A stretch of 15,190 nucleotides of DNA. Source: Patescibacteria group bacterium (GTDB lineage Bacteria; Patescibacteriota; Minisyncoccia; Minisyncoccales; PEYH01). A program made the position numbers and the translations under genes. Position 1 is the first letter of the stretch, and every line of letters starts with the position of its first letter. Location: assembly GCA_018901715.1 (NCBI GenBank), contig JAHIEL010000032.1:1-15190 (forward strand), read 5' to 3'. Below are positions 1 through 6,860 of this stretch, piece after piece. The notes beneath the pieces were generated by a model. The model ran no database searches, was not told the DNA's origin, and saw nothing but the letters and a program-made list of their open reading frames with translations.

Positions 1-1
1 A

Positions 2-274
2 GCAGGAGATATCTTGTCTGTATATTATTCAGGAGAATTAGAAGACGGAACTCAATTTGATGCGAGAGAAGAGGGCGAGCCGTTCACATTTACTCTTGGC
101 GCCGGAAAAGTTATAGCTGGATGGGACCAAGGACTTGTTGGAATGAAAGTAGGGGAGAAGAGAAAACTTGTTATTCCTTCGGAATTAGCTTACGGAGAGC
201 AAGGCAGGCCAGGAGCAATACCTCCCAATGCTGTTTTGATATTCAGAGTTGAGTTGCTGAAAATTGGAGAATAA
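2..274 (+). CDS. FKBP-type peptidyl-prolyl cis-trans isomerase, 5' end outside window
   Basis: C-terminal 90 residues of an FKBP-fold prolyl isomerase, which catalyses cis-trans isomerisation of Xaa-Pro bonds during protein folding. Visible FKBP landmarks in order are the strand ending YYSGELEDGTQFD, the FTFTLGAGKVIAGWDQGL segment with the active-site Val-Ile and Trp, the GMKVGEKRKLVIP strand, the LAYGEQG loop and the closing NAVLIFRVELL strand. The frame is open to the left edge and the residues before the in-window TTG at 14 (AGDI) already match the FKBP fold, so the gene starts upstream and TTG 14 is not the true start. Whether it has a signal peptide or extra N-terminal domain cannot be seen. 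It ends just before a bidirectional terminator shared with the convergent DUF502 gene. Confidence 0.9.
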   Translation, partial: AGDILSVYYSGELEDGTQFDAREEGEPFTFTLGAGKVIAGWDQGLVGMKVGEKRKLVIPSELAYGEQGRPGAIPPNAVLIFRVELLKIGE

Positions 275-302
275 TATATAAATTAGGAAAAGTAAAAGAA
301 TA

Positions 303-331
303 AAGCGCCTCTACGAAGCGGAGGCGCTTGT
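303..331. terminator. Bidirectional intrinsic terminator between FKBP and DUF502 genes
   Basis: A perfect 9-bp stem AAGCGCCTC/GAGGCGCTT (303-311 with 321-329) is followed by GTTTTCTT on the plus strand and CTTTATTCTTTT on the minus strand. It lies between two convergent genes. A second smaller hairpin, ATGAGTA/TACTCAT, covers the stop codon of the minus-strand gene at about 338-356. Confidence 0.8.
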
Positions 332-349
332 TTTCTTATGAGTATTTTT

Positions 350-916
350 TTACTCATGAGAGATAATAGGCCAATGCCTTAGTTCTTTATTGTCTGGAAG
401 GCGAAAGCCGAAAGATGTCGTCATTACAGCAAGGTCTGCGTAGCTTAGATTGGTGTGCTTCACAGCTTCTGGCAAAGCAAGTATAAGGTATCCAGATATG
501 GGCATTGGAGAGCTTATAATGGCTAGCAAGTAATAAAGCTCTTGCCCCAAATGGATTTCATTTACTTTGAGCGCTATTAATAGCAGATCACCGATCTTCA
601 CAGAAACAACCGGGCAATTACTGTCGCTCAGGTCATTCTGCTCTTTATAGATGTGCTTTAGCAGAGGCAATCTCTTCGCTATCTTAGTGAATGGATGGAA
701 ATGTTTTGCAATCCAGCCCATTACAATGAAGAAAGTGAATAGAAATCCTATTGCGATTAACCATTGAATCCATTGTGGCATTTGCGTCGACAAGTGTGAA
801 AATATCCAACCAGTGGTAGATAGGGCTATTTTTGCTATCCCATATATCATCCAGCCAGCCACTAAGATAGGCACTGTGGTCAGAAATCCCTTTACGAATA
901 TCTCGCGTAATTTCAT
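350..916 (-). CDS. DUF502 family membrane protein
   Basis: 188-residue protein of the DUF502 family, whose members are small inner-membrane proteins of unknown biochemical role. Residues about 8-34 and 51-70 form two hydrophobic helices; a basic stretch follows (KIAKRLPLLKHIYKE), then a cytosolic beta-rich domain with the family landmark SPMPISGYLILALP, equivalent to PTTPNPTSGF-type loops, and a final segment ending in TTSFG. The start is ATG 916, with a strong Shine-Dalgarno (AAGGAGGG) 4 bases upstream. That is unusual here, because almost no other gene in the window has one. A TTGACA-16-TAGAAT promoter precedes it and a terminator follows, so it appears monocistronic. Base composition is atypical: two 60-base samples gave 28 and 26 G+C, against 15 in a sample of the adjacent priA. 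Transfer from another lineage is my inference. Confidence 0.8.
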   Translation of the reverse strand: MKLREIFVKGFLTTVPILVAGWMIYGIAKIALSTTGWIFSHLSTQMPQWIQWLIAIGFLFTFFIVMGWIAKHFHPFTKIAKRLPLLKHIYKEQNDLSDSNCPVVSVKIGDLLLIALKVNEIHLGQELYYLLAIISSPMPISGYLILALPEAVKHTNLSYADLAVMTTSFGFRLPDNKELRHWPIISHE

Positions 917-968
917 CTTCCCTCCTTGGTTGAGAGTGTGCTGAATAGAAAAAACAATCTAATAAATT

Positions 969-996
969 ATTCTATGCTCATCATCTATATTGTCAA
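969..996 (-). promoter_or_regulatory. Promoter of the DUF502 gene
   Basis: On the minus strand TTGACA (996-991), a 16-base spacer and TAGAAT (974-969). The predicted start near 962 gives a leader of about 46 bases with a Shine-Dalgarno. The rRNA promoter at 12969 has the same two hexamers and spacer length. Confidence 0.6.
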
Positions 997-1014
997 ATTT
1001 AATCAGGTAAATTA

Positions 1015-2889
1015 TTACAACAAACTAGCTGGCTCTACATCTATGCTCCAGTTAGAAGAAGCAAGGGTTCGCAAAACCTTTGCTTTTTTATAATCCTTTG
1101 TTTGGATTTTAATAACTATTTCCCAAATGTGCTTGCCCTTTTTTTCTTCAATAAAGCCAGGAATTGGGCTTGAAACCTTTACCCAAGATAGGTATTTGTC
1201 AATTTTTTTCTTAAGTGTTTCTGCCTCAACCTTGGCTTTGAATGCATCCCTGTGAGTTAATTGTAGTTTTATTAGTTTTGAAAACGGGGGATAGGAAAAT
1301 AATTTTCTTGCTTGAATTTCCTTTTTAAGCAATTCCTCTATTTTATTGGTTTTTAGCAAATCAAAAATTTCAAGTTCTGGATTGTATGTTTGAATCAATG
1401 TTTCTTGGCTCAAGTCCCTTAATTCCTGAACAATTCGTATAAAATTGTCAGTTGCTCGGAATTCTGGAAGATTTAAAATTGGGTCAGCAACTATGATTGA
1501 TGCAAAGGAAAAATTATTAAAATCTTCTACCAAATGCCTTGCGCTAAAAATTAACTGGGTCGCTATAAGGATATTATATTTTTTATTTATAAAATCATTT
1601 AAAATTCTTTTTTGTTCTTCTTTTGTTTTAGCTGAATCCGCGTCCAAACAAACAGGGCTTGCGTTTTTAATACTAAGCTTTTGAATTTCCTGCAAAATTT
1701 TTTCAGTTCCCGCGCCCATTTGTTTTATACGCAAACTCCCGCATTTTGGACAAATAGAAGGCATTCTTGTTTCCTTTAAACAATGGCGGCAGATAAGTTT
1801 ACTGTTTTTACAGTAAACCATTGGAGCAGAGCAATCAGCGCATTTGATTGTATGCCCGCAGTCCCGACAGACCATTGCTCTTGAGATGCCTTTTCTATTG
1901 ATAAAAAGAATTGTTTGTTCTTGGTCTGCTACAGTTTTTTCAATTTTTTCTTTTAATTCATCGCTTAAAATTGAAAAATTGCCTTTTTTAATTTCTTCTC
2001 TTAAGTCAATTATTTGGAGTTGGTTTTTTTCCTCCTCTTCCTTTTTTCTATTTAATTTATATTTTTTTTCTTCTGAAAAATAAAATGATTCAATTGAGGG
2101 CAGGTCAGAGCCGAGAATTATTTTTGAGTTATTTATTTGAGTAAGCTTTAGCGCTAAAGTTTTACTGTGATACTTTGGTTGAAGATCCCATGACTTGTAG
2201 CTTGAGTTGTCCTCATTATCTAATATTATTAACCCGAGCTTTTTAAATGGCAGGAATAGAGCAGTTCTTGTTCCTACAATTGTTTTTATTTTATTTTGAG
2301 ATATTTTTTGCCAAATTTCTAATTGTTTTGCAGGACTTAATTTGCTATGAAAAACGCAATCAGTTATGTTTTTATATCTTGATGCCATTGAGACCTCTGG
2401 AATAAGAATTAGAGTTTGCTTGTCTTTATTTTTGCTAATTTCTTTTTTATAAAAATTAGTTCTATCTTTTTTCCAAATAAGAATAGGTTTTTGAAATGGC
2501 TTGTTTTTTTGTTTGTGAAAATCAAGATTTAATTCTTTTATTTTTTTTCTTTTTAAAATAGCATTTGGCAAAAAGAGTTTTAAGCAGATTCCCAAAGAAA
2601 AAAGATAGAATTGGGAAATAAAAATAGCCAATTCCATTTGTCTGCTTGTTATAACAGGCGAATTAGTTAAAATTTTAATAACTGGCTTTAATTTGAATTG
2701 AGATTTTTTGACCTCTATTTTATGCTCTTGTAATGGTTTTACATCTCTAACTATGGCTTTTGTATCTTTGTTGCCTATTTTAATTAGAATAAGACCGCCA
2801 ATAGGAGGTTTTTCTATAGAGAAATAAGTGAGCGTCTCTGACTCTGGATCAGATATTTTTATTAGAGGTATCGCTTCTATTAGAAACAT
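1015..2889 (-). CDS. priA: PriA-like primosomal protein N' with degenerate ATPase motifs
   Basis: 624 residues (E. coli PriA is 732). PriA recognises stalled or collapsed forks and reloads the replicative helicase. Recognisable parts: N-terminal DNA-binding region (1-110); LLIPEV-like LILIPEV at 160-166; GTRTA (206-210, motif Ib); a zinc module with CRDC, CADC, CRHC and CPKC at 341-383, giving all eight expected Cys; GTEKI (395-399); LNLPEFRA and IQTYNPE near 470-505; and a C-terminal domain with SYPPFSKL. The Walker A region, normally GVTGSGKT, reads WKKDRTNFY (139-147); the DEEH box reads DNED (224-227); and motif VI, normally QVAGRAGR, reads VQELRDLS (487-494). ATP hydrolysis is therefore doubtful, as in actinobacterial PriA proteins that keep the fold but lack helicase motifs. 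Start ATG 2889 has no Shine-Dalgarno and lies about 15 bases behind a predicted transcription start. Confidence 0.9.
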   Translation of the reverse strand: MFLIEAIPLIKISDPESETLTYFSIEKPPIGGLILIKIGNKDTKAIVRDVKPLQEHKIEVKKSQFKLKPVIKILTNSPVITSRQMELAIFISQFYLFSLGICLKLFLPNAILKRKKIKELNLDFHKQKNKPFQKPILIWKKDRTNFYKKEISKNKDKQTLILIPEVSMASRYKNITDCVFHSKLSPAKQLEIWQKISQNKIKTIVGTRTALFLPFKKLGLIILDNEDNSSYKSWDLQPKYHSKTLALKLTQINNSKIILGSDLPSIESFYFSEEKKYKLNRKKEEEEKNQLQIIDLREEIKKGNFSILSDELKEKIEKTVADQEQTILFINRKGISRAMVCRDCGHTIKCADCSAPMVYCKNSKLICRHCLKETRMPSICPKCGSLRIKQMGAGTEKILQEIQKLSIKNASPVCLDADSAKTKEEQKRILNDFINKKYNILIATQLIFSARHLVEDFNNFSFASIIVADPILNLPEFRATDNFIRIVQELRDLSQETLIQTYNPELEIFDLLKTNKIEELLKKEIQARKLFSYPPFSKLIKLQLTHRDAFKAKVEAETLKKKIDKYLSWVKVSSPIPGFIEEKKGKHIWEIVIKIQTKDYKKAKVLRTLASSNWSIDVEPASLL

Positions 2890-2910
2890 AGAAAATATTT
2901 ATCTATTTTT

Positions 2911-2939
2911 AGTATATGAGTTATATTTTAGCTGGTCAA
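2911..2939 (-). promoter_or_regulatory. Promoter of priA
   Basis: On the minus strand TTGACC (2939-2934), 17 bases, then TATACT (2916-2911). The expected transcription start is near 2904, giving a leader of about 15 bases without a Shine-Dalgarno. Confidence 0.6.
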
Positions 2940-2987
2940 TCAAAAAATCTGCAGAGAAGTGTTCTCAACAGATTTGTGAATAATTTT

Positions 2988-3015
2988 TTGACAATCTTGT
3001 AAATAAAGGTAAAAA
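2988..3015 (+). promoter_or_regulatory. Possible promoter of tdk
   Basis: A perfect TTGACA (2988-2993) is followed after 16 bases by TAAAAA (3010-3015), a weak -10 with 4 of 6 consensus bases. Placement upstream of tdk is sensible, but the -10 assignment is uncertain. Confidence 0.35.
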
Positions 3016-3048
3016 GAAAATAGAACTCTATGCACGAAAGGAGAAGCT

Positions 3049-3642
3049 ATGTCAGATGGGATTGATCGTCAACTGGAAGTCGTCACTGGGTGTATGTTCT
3101 CTGGCAAGACAGAGAAACTTATTTGGCGGCTTGAAAGGGTCATGATTGCAAACAGGAGGGCATTGCTTTTCAAGCCAACAATTGATACTCGCTACGATGA
3201 GAATGCAGCGGTGTCGCACTCCGGTCGGAAGCTTGAGGCTCATCTTCTCAAGCCAGGGAATGAAACATTGGAAGCTCTGAAAGAGCTGGTTGGCGAAGAG
3301 ACGCTTAATGAGGCAGATGTAGTGGCCTTTGACGAAGGGAATTTCTTTTCTGAAAAGTTGCCAGCTTTGTGCGAGCAACTGGTCACAATGGGCAAGTATG
3401 TCATCGTGGCTGGACTTGATCTCAACTTTGCCGAGAAACCGTTTGAACCGATGCCAGCGCTAATGGCTCTGGCCGACACAGTCGACAAGCTCCATGCGGT
3501 CTGCGTCCAATGTGGAAGGGATGCCACCCGTACCCAGAGGATTTGGAATGGAAATCCTGTTTCAGGAGACCAGCCAGAAATTCTGGTCGGTGGGTCCGAT
3601 GCCTATGAGGCCCGTTGTCGCAACTGCTATGTGAAGCCATAG
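3049..3642 (+). CDS. tdk: Thymidine kinase (type II, TK1-like)
   Basis: 197-residue cytosolic kinase that phosphorylates thymidine to dTMP with ATP, a nucleoside salvage step that suits a host-dependent, biosynthetically poor cell. Motifs: P-loop GCMFSGKT (14-21); DEGNFF (95-100), matching DEGQFF with the catalytic Glu at 96 and Gln replaced by Asn; AGLDLNF and PFEPMPALMALAD (about 121-143), part of the nucleoside-binding region; and a zinc site of CVQC (152-155) and CRNC (190-193). The lasso signature VGGSDAYEARC is intact, so it should be active. ATG 3049 follows AAAGGAGA at Shine-Dalgarno distance. Base use differs sharply from its neighbours: 60-base samples contain 37 and 28 G+C, while murC has stretches with fewer than 10. 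With its own terminator it looks like a transferred, self-contained unit. Confidence 0.95.
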   Translation: MSDGIDRQLEVVTGCMFSGKTEKLIWRLERVMIANRRALLFKPTIDTRYDENAAVSHSGRKLEAHLLKPGNETLEALKELVGEETLNEADVVAFDEGNFFSEKLPALCEQLVTMGKYVIVAGLDLNFAEKPFEPMPALMALADTVDKLHAVCVQCGRDATRTQRIWNGNPVSGDQPEILVGGSDAYEARCRNCYVKP

Positions 3643-3664
3643 CGGATCCCGTAAGATTTTTGTG

Positions 3665-3701
3665 CCCGTCACTCGCAAGCGAGTGACGGGACTTCTTTTT
3701 T
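3665..3701 (+). terminator. Intrinsic terminator of tdk
   Basis: A GC-rich inverted repeat, CCCGTCACTCGC (3665-3676) with GCGAGTGACGGG (3679-3690), forms an 11-12 bp stem with a minimal loop, followed by ACTTCTTTTTTT. It is one of the strongest terminators in the window. Confidence 0.9.
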
Positions 3702-3729
3702 TATTTGATTTATGCTAATTTTACTTAAC

Positions 3730-4290
3730 ATGCTACATAGAGTTTTTATTGCTGTAAATTTACCAGAAGAAATTAAAGAAAAGCTTTTTTCCTTTGGAAA
3801 AAAATATCAATCCCTACCAGCTAAATGGGTTGAAAAAGAAAATATCCATATTACAGTTCTTTTTTTGGGCAATTTAGATGATAATCAATTATTTGAAACA
3901 ATTCAAAATACAAAACAAATTTTAAAAAATCATAAGCCATTTTTAGTTGAAATAGAACAGCTTACCTATGGACCTGATAATAAAATTCCTCCAAAGATGA
4001 TTTGGGCAAAAGTTAAGAAAAATAAAGAGTTTTCCTGTTTGAAAAACGATATTGAAAATGCTCTTTTTGATTTGCCAGAATATAAATATAAAACAAAAGA
4101 AGGAAAGAGTTTTAGCCCCCACATTACAATCGCAAGAATTGAGAGTTTCAAGTTTCGCGCCTTACCGAATAATCCAGAGATTGATATTCCTTTGAATATG
4201 CAATTTGAAATTAATTCAATTGATATAATGGAAAGCGTTCTCACAAAAAAAGGTCCTGAATACACTATTTTAGAATCAATAAACCTATGA
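3730..4290 (+). CDS. thpR: RNA 2',3'-cyclic phosphodiesterase (2'-5' RNA ligase family)
   Basis: 186 residues of the 2H phosphoesterase superfamily. Such enzymes open 2',3'-cyclic phosphates on RNA ends to 2'-phosphates and can reversibly join 2'-5' RNA ends in vitro. The two catalytic HxT motifs are present: HITVLFLG at about residue 40 and SPHITIARI at about residue 131, and RVFIAVNLP at the N terminus fits the usual family start RLFIAIDLP. I chose ATG 3730 over the upstream in-frame ATG 3712 because the latter adds six residues absent from the family. Neither has a Shine-Dalgarno. The stop overlaps the murC start as ATGA (4287-4290), so translation of the two is probably coupled. It is very AT-rich, in contrast to tdk just upstream. 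Confidence 0.85.
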   Translation: MLHRVFIAVNLPEEIKEKLFSFGKKYQSLPAKWVEKENIHITVLFLGNLDDNQLFETIQNTKQILKNHKPFLVEIEQLTYGPDNKIPPKMIWAKVKKNKEFSCLKNDIENALFDLPEYKYKTKEGKSFSPHITIARIESFKFRALPNNPEIDIPLNMQFEINSIDIMESVLTKKGPEYTILESINL

Positions 4291-5654
4291 AAATACATTT
4301 GATTGGCATAGGCGGAATAGGAATTTCTGCTCTTGCCCAGTATTATTTAGCGAAAAATAATCAGGTTTCTGGTTCTGATTTATGTTCTTCTGAAATTACT
4401 GAATTGCTCAAGTCCAAAGGAGCTGATATTTTTATAGGTGCAAACAAGGAAGAAAATATTTCTAAAGATTTGGATTTAGTGATTTATAGTCCAGCTATTG
4501 AAAAAGATAATCCAGAGCTTAAAAAGGCGATAGGGCTTGGAATAAACACGGCAAGTTATCCAGAGGCATTAGGGAAGATAACAGAAAAATATTTTACTAT
4601 TGCAGTATCTGGCGCGCATGGGAAAAGCACTACTACTTCAATGATATCTATAATTCTTGCAAGGGCCGGCTTAAATCCGACAGTTTTTCTCGGCACAAAA
4701 TTAAAAGAATTTGGGAATAGTAATTTTCGCTTAGGCGGTCAAATAGATGATAATTTAAAAAATTTAAATTTTAAATTTTGTGACTCTAAATCTAAAATTT
4801 TAGTGATTGAGGCAGACGAGTATAAGTCGTCTTTTTTAAATTATTTTCCCGAGATTATCGTTTTAACTAATATAGAAGAAGAGCATCTTGATTATTATGG
4901 TAGTTTAGATAATATTTTAGAAGTATTTGAGCAATATATTCTGCGCTTACCAGATAATGGTTATTTGATTTATAATTCTGATGACAAAAATATTTCAAAG
5001 CTTGATTTTTCACAAAAAAGTTTTACAAAGATTGGTTATTCTAATAAAGACAAAGAAATTGAAGATATTAGAAAAGTTTTAAAAGTGCCTGGATTGCATA
5101 ATGCGAGCAATGCTTTGGCAGCGTTTAAGGCAGTTAGGGCTTTAGGGCTTAATGAAAATGAAATTTTATCAGGTTTATCTGATTATTGTGGAGCTTGGCG
5201 TCGCTTTGAAATAAAGAATGTTTCTTTGAATCAAAAAGATATTATTTTAGTTTCCGACTATGCGCATCACCCGACAGAGATTGAGGCAACATTGAAGGCA
5301 GCCCGCGAGAAATGGGAAAATAAAAAAATTTGGGCAGTGTTTCAGCCACATCAGAAACAGAGAACAAGTTTTCTTTTTGATAAGATAGTTGATAGTTTTG
5401 CAAAATCATCCGTTGATAAAGTTATATTATTGCCTATTTACGATGTGGCAGGCAGAGACAATAAAGAAATTCAGGATAATATTAGTTCTGAAAAACTTTG
5501 TGAGGAAATTAATAAAAAAGGAAAATCAGCTCTTTATATAGAGAACTTTATCAAGGCAAGAGAATTTTTAATAGATAATTTAGAAAATGGAGATATCTTA
5601 TTCATAATGGGCGCAGGAGATATTTATGATTTGGATAAAATGTTATCCACTTGA
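4287..5654 (+). CDS. murC: UDP-N-acetylmuramate--L-alanine ligase
   Basis: 455 residues; adds L-alanine to UDP-MurNAc with ATP, the first peptide-forming step of cytosolic peptidoglycan precursor synthesis. Motifs: Rossmann GIGGIGISALA (7-17) for the UDP substrate; ATP loop SGAHGKSTTTSM (108-119); EADEYKSSF (175-183); TNIEEEHLD (194-202); GAWRRFE (302-308); and DYAHHPTEI with FQPHQKQRT (324-360), the part that separates MurC from MurD-F. The tripeptide-recycling enzyme Mpl is less likely, because it usually has a different sequence after EADEY. Start ATG 4287 overlaps the thpR stop and has no Shine-Dalgarno. The TGA stop supports the standard genetic code. Together with the transglycosylase at 6861, it indicates that this small cell makes and remodels its own wall. 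Confidence 0.95.
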   Translation: MKIHLIGIGGIGISALAQYYLAKNNQVSGSDLCSSEITELLKSKGADIFIGANKEENISKDLDLVIYSPAIEKDNPELKKAIGLGINTASYPEALGKITEKYFTIAVSGAHGKSTTTSMISIILARAGLNPTVFLGTKLKEFGNSNFRLGGQIDDNLKNLNFKFCDSKSKILVIEADEYKSSFLNYFPEIIVLTNIEEEHLDYYGSLDNILEVFEQYILRLPDNGYLIYNSDDKNISKLDFSQKSFTKIGYSNKDKEIEDIRKVLKVPGLHNASNALAAFKAVRALGLNENEILSGLSDYCGAWRRFEIKNVSLNQKDIILVSDYAHHPTEIEATLKAAREKWENKKIWAVFQPHQKQRTSFLFDKIVDSFAKSSVDKVILLPIYDVAGRDNKEIQDNISSEKLCEEINKKGKSALYIENFIKAREFLIDNLENGDILFIMGAGDIYDLDKMLST

Positions 5655-5679
5655 CCATTATTTTTTACTCCTTTATCAT
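5651..5679 (+). promoter_or_regulatory. Promoter overlapping the murC stop codon
   Basis: TTGACC (5651-5656), 17 bases, TATCAT (5674-5679). It would drive the 40-codon membrane-peptide gene from about 5686. Confidence 0.5.
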
Positions 5680-5728
5680 AATATAATTGAGATTTGGAAA
5701 GGTCGCTGATAATCTAATTCTACAAAAA

Positions 5729-5851
5729 ATGGATGCAATAATTTGGATAATTATAGTTATAGTCGTTTTGTTAGCTCTTTATTTTTTGATGACTAAGTTT
5801 GGTGGCAAGAAAAAGGGCACTAAAGTGCCTCCAGAAACTCCAGAGGAATAA
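5729..5851 (+). CDS. Small single-pass membrane protein, 40 residues
   Basis: ATG 5729 to TAA 5849 encodes 40 residues: MDA, then about 18 strongly hydrophobic residues (IIWIIIVIVVLLALYFLM), then a basic GGKKKG patch and an acidic, proline-rich tail (PPETPEE). The order hydrophobic helix, Gly-Lys patch, acidic tail is that of a real one-pass membrane protein rather than random sequence. It has its own upstream promoter and a downstream terminator, so it can be expressed independently. I do not recognise a family and the function is unknown. There is no Shine-Dalgarno near the ATG; the closest purine run (GGAAAGG) is too far upstream. Confidence 0.6.
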   Translation: MDAIIWIIIVIVVLLALYFLMTKFGGKKKGTKVPPETPEE

Positions 5852-5868
5852 TTATTTTGTTTTATAGA

Positions 5869-5904
5869 ATCAAAAAGCGCAGCATGCAGCGCTTTTTGAT
5901 TTTA
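5869..5904. terminator. Intrinsic terminator after the 40-residue gene
   Basis: A perfect 12-bp stem ATCAAAAAGCGC (5869-5880) with GCGCTTTTTGAT (5889-5900) has an 8-base loop, followed by TTTT. The AAAAAGCGC/GCGCTTTTT core recurs in the terminator after 16S at 14761. Confidence 0.8.
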
Positions 5905-5908
5905 GGGC

Positions 5909-5936
5909 TTGATTTTTTTGGGATTTTTGTTATACT
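5909..5936 (+). promoter_or_regulatory. Extended -10 promoter upstream of the small membrane protein and L25
   Basis: TTGATT (5909-5914), 16 bases, TATACT (5931-5936) preceded by TGT, giving an extended -10. The start would fall near 5943, about 12 bases before ATG 5955, so the leader is very short. Confidence 0.55.
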
Positions 5937-5954
5937 GCTTTTACAAATAAAGAT

Positions 5955-6086
5955 ATGTTTGGAAAAATTATAGACACTATAACAATTGCTATATTTTTTA
6001 TAGTATTGTTAATTGCATTTTTCGAGAATCTCCCGTTGCTTGGAGATGTTGTTGGAATTTTTAATGCAAATATCTATGCCTATTAA
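5955..6086 (+). CDS. Small membrane protein, 43 residues, overlapping the L25 start
   Basis: ATG 5955 to TAA 6084 encodes 43 residues with one long hydrophobic stretch (about residues 9-23, ITIAIFFIVLLIAFF), then ENLPLLGDVVGIF and a short polar end. It sits directly behind the promoter at 5909. Its last 23 bases overlap the start of the L25 gene in another frame, so ribosomes finishing here could restart on L25, a plausible mode of initiation where Shine-Dalgarno sequences are absent. No family is recognised. It could instead be an upstream regulatory reading frame for L25, but the membrane-helix composition argues for a real peptide. Confidence 0.5.
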   Translation: MFGKIIDTITIAIFFIVLLIAFFENLPLLGDVVGIFNANIYAY

Positions 6087-6810
6087 AGAAAAATTACAGT
6101 TCAGTTTAAATGCGAAAAAAAGGGAAGTCAAGGGAAAAAAGAATCAAGCCCAACGAAAAAACGGCCTGATTCCAGCTGTGCTGTATGGACAAAAAACTGA
6201 TAATTTAAATATCTTTGTTGATAATCGGGAGTTTCACAAGATTTTTGAACAAGCAGGAGAAAATACTCTGATTGATTTGCAAGTTGAGGGGAAAAAAGAG
6301 AGTTCCCCGGTCTTGATACATGACCTTCAGAAAGATCCTCTAAGCGGTGATTTTTTGCATATTGATTTTTATCAGCCGGACTTAGAAAAAGAAGTTACTG
6401 CATTAGTGCCAATAAAGATAATAGGAGAATCAGGCGCAGTAAAGAACAAAGAGGGCACATTAATTAAAAATGCTAATGAGCTTGAGGTAAGGGCATTGCC
6501 ATTGAACTTGCCTCATGAATTGATCGTTAATATTGATTCTATGAAAGAGTTTGGAGATGAGATTTTTGTTAGAGATATTGAACTGCCCGAGGGTGTAAAA
6601 ATCTTAAAAAATGCCAACGATGTATTGATAACAGTATCTGCTCCAACAGATGTGGAGCATGAACTAGAAAAGGAGATTGAAGAAAAAGTAGAAGATATTG
6701 AGACCATAGGCAAGACCAAAGAAGGAGAAGATGAAGAAATTGAGACAGAAGAAGAAATTCGTGTCAAAGATCAAGAATCAAAAAAGCCTGCCCGCAATGC
6801 TGTTGAATAG
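6064..6810 (+). CDS. rplY: 50S ribosomal protein L25/Ctc family
   Basis: 248 residues of the long L25 (TL5/Ctc) form that binds 5S rRNA in the large subunit. The 5S-binding beta-barrel begins LNAKKREVKGKKNQ and includes the landmark GLIPAVLYG; HIDFYQ and the second domain (ADELEVRALPLNLPHELIV-like, about 130-210) follow. The last 50 residues form a highly acidic tail ending in a short basic segment. ATG 6064 is preferred (weak GGAA 7 bases upstream); ATG 6076 is equally possible. The longer upstream extension to TTG 6013 is rejected because it encodes the overlapping membrane peptide in another frame and lacks family similarity. The transglycosylase follows 50 bases downstream, so they probably share a transcript. 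Confidence 0.9.
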   Translation: MQISMPIKEKLQFSLNAKKREVKGKKNQAQRKNGLIPAVLYGQKTDNLNIFVDNREFHKIFEQAGENTLIDLQVEGKKESSPVLIHDLQKDPLSGDFLHIDFYQPDLEKEVTALVPIKIIGESGAVKNKEGTLIKNANELEVRALPLNLPHELIVNIDSMKEFGDEIFVRDIELPEGVKILKNANDVLITVSAPTDVEHELEKEIEEKVEDIETIGKTKEGEDEEIETEEEIRVKDQESKKPARNAVE

Positions 6811-6860
6811 CGTTGCAGACAGGAATAAAATTTGATTCAGAGGAAAAAAAGATTTCTATT

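Noticed and set aside
3052..3640. Long minus-strand reading frames inside tdk
   Set aside because: They are shadows of a G+C-rich gene in other frames; the plus-strand frame is an unmistakable thymidine kinase.
4287..5654. Mpl (UDP-MurNAc:tripeptide ligase) instead of MurC
   Set aside because: The EADEYKSSF, TNIEEEHLDYY and SDYAHHPTEI segments fit MurC better.
6013..6063. N-terminal extension of L25 to TTG 6013
   Set aside because: The added residues are unlike L25 and the DNA encodes the 43-residue membrane peptide in another frame.
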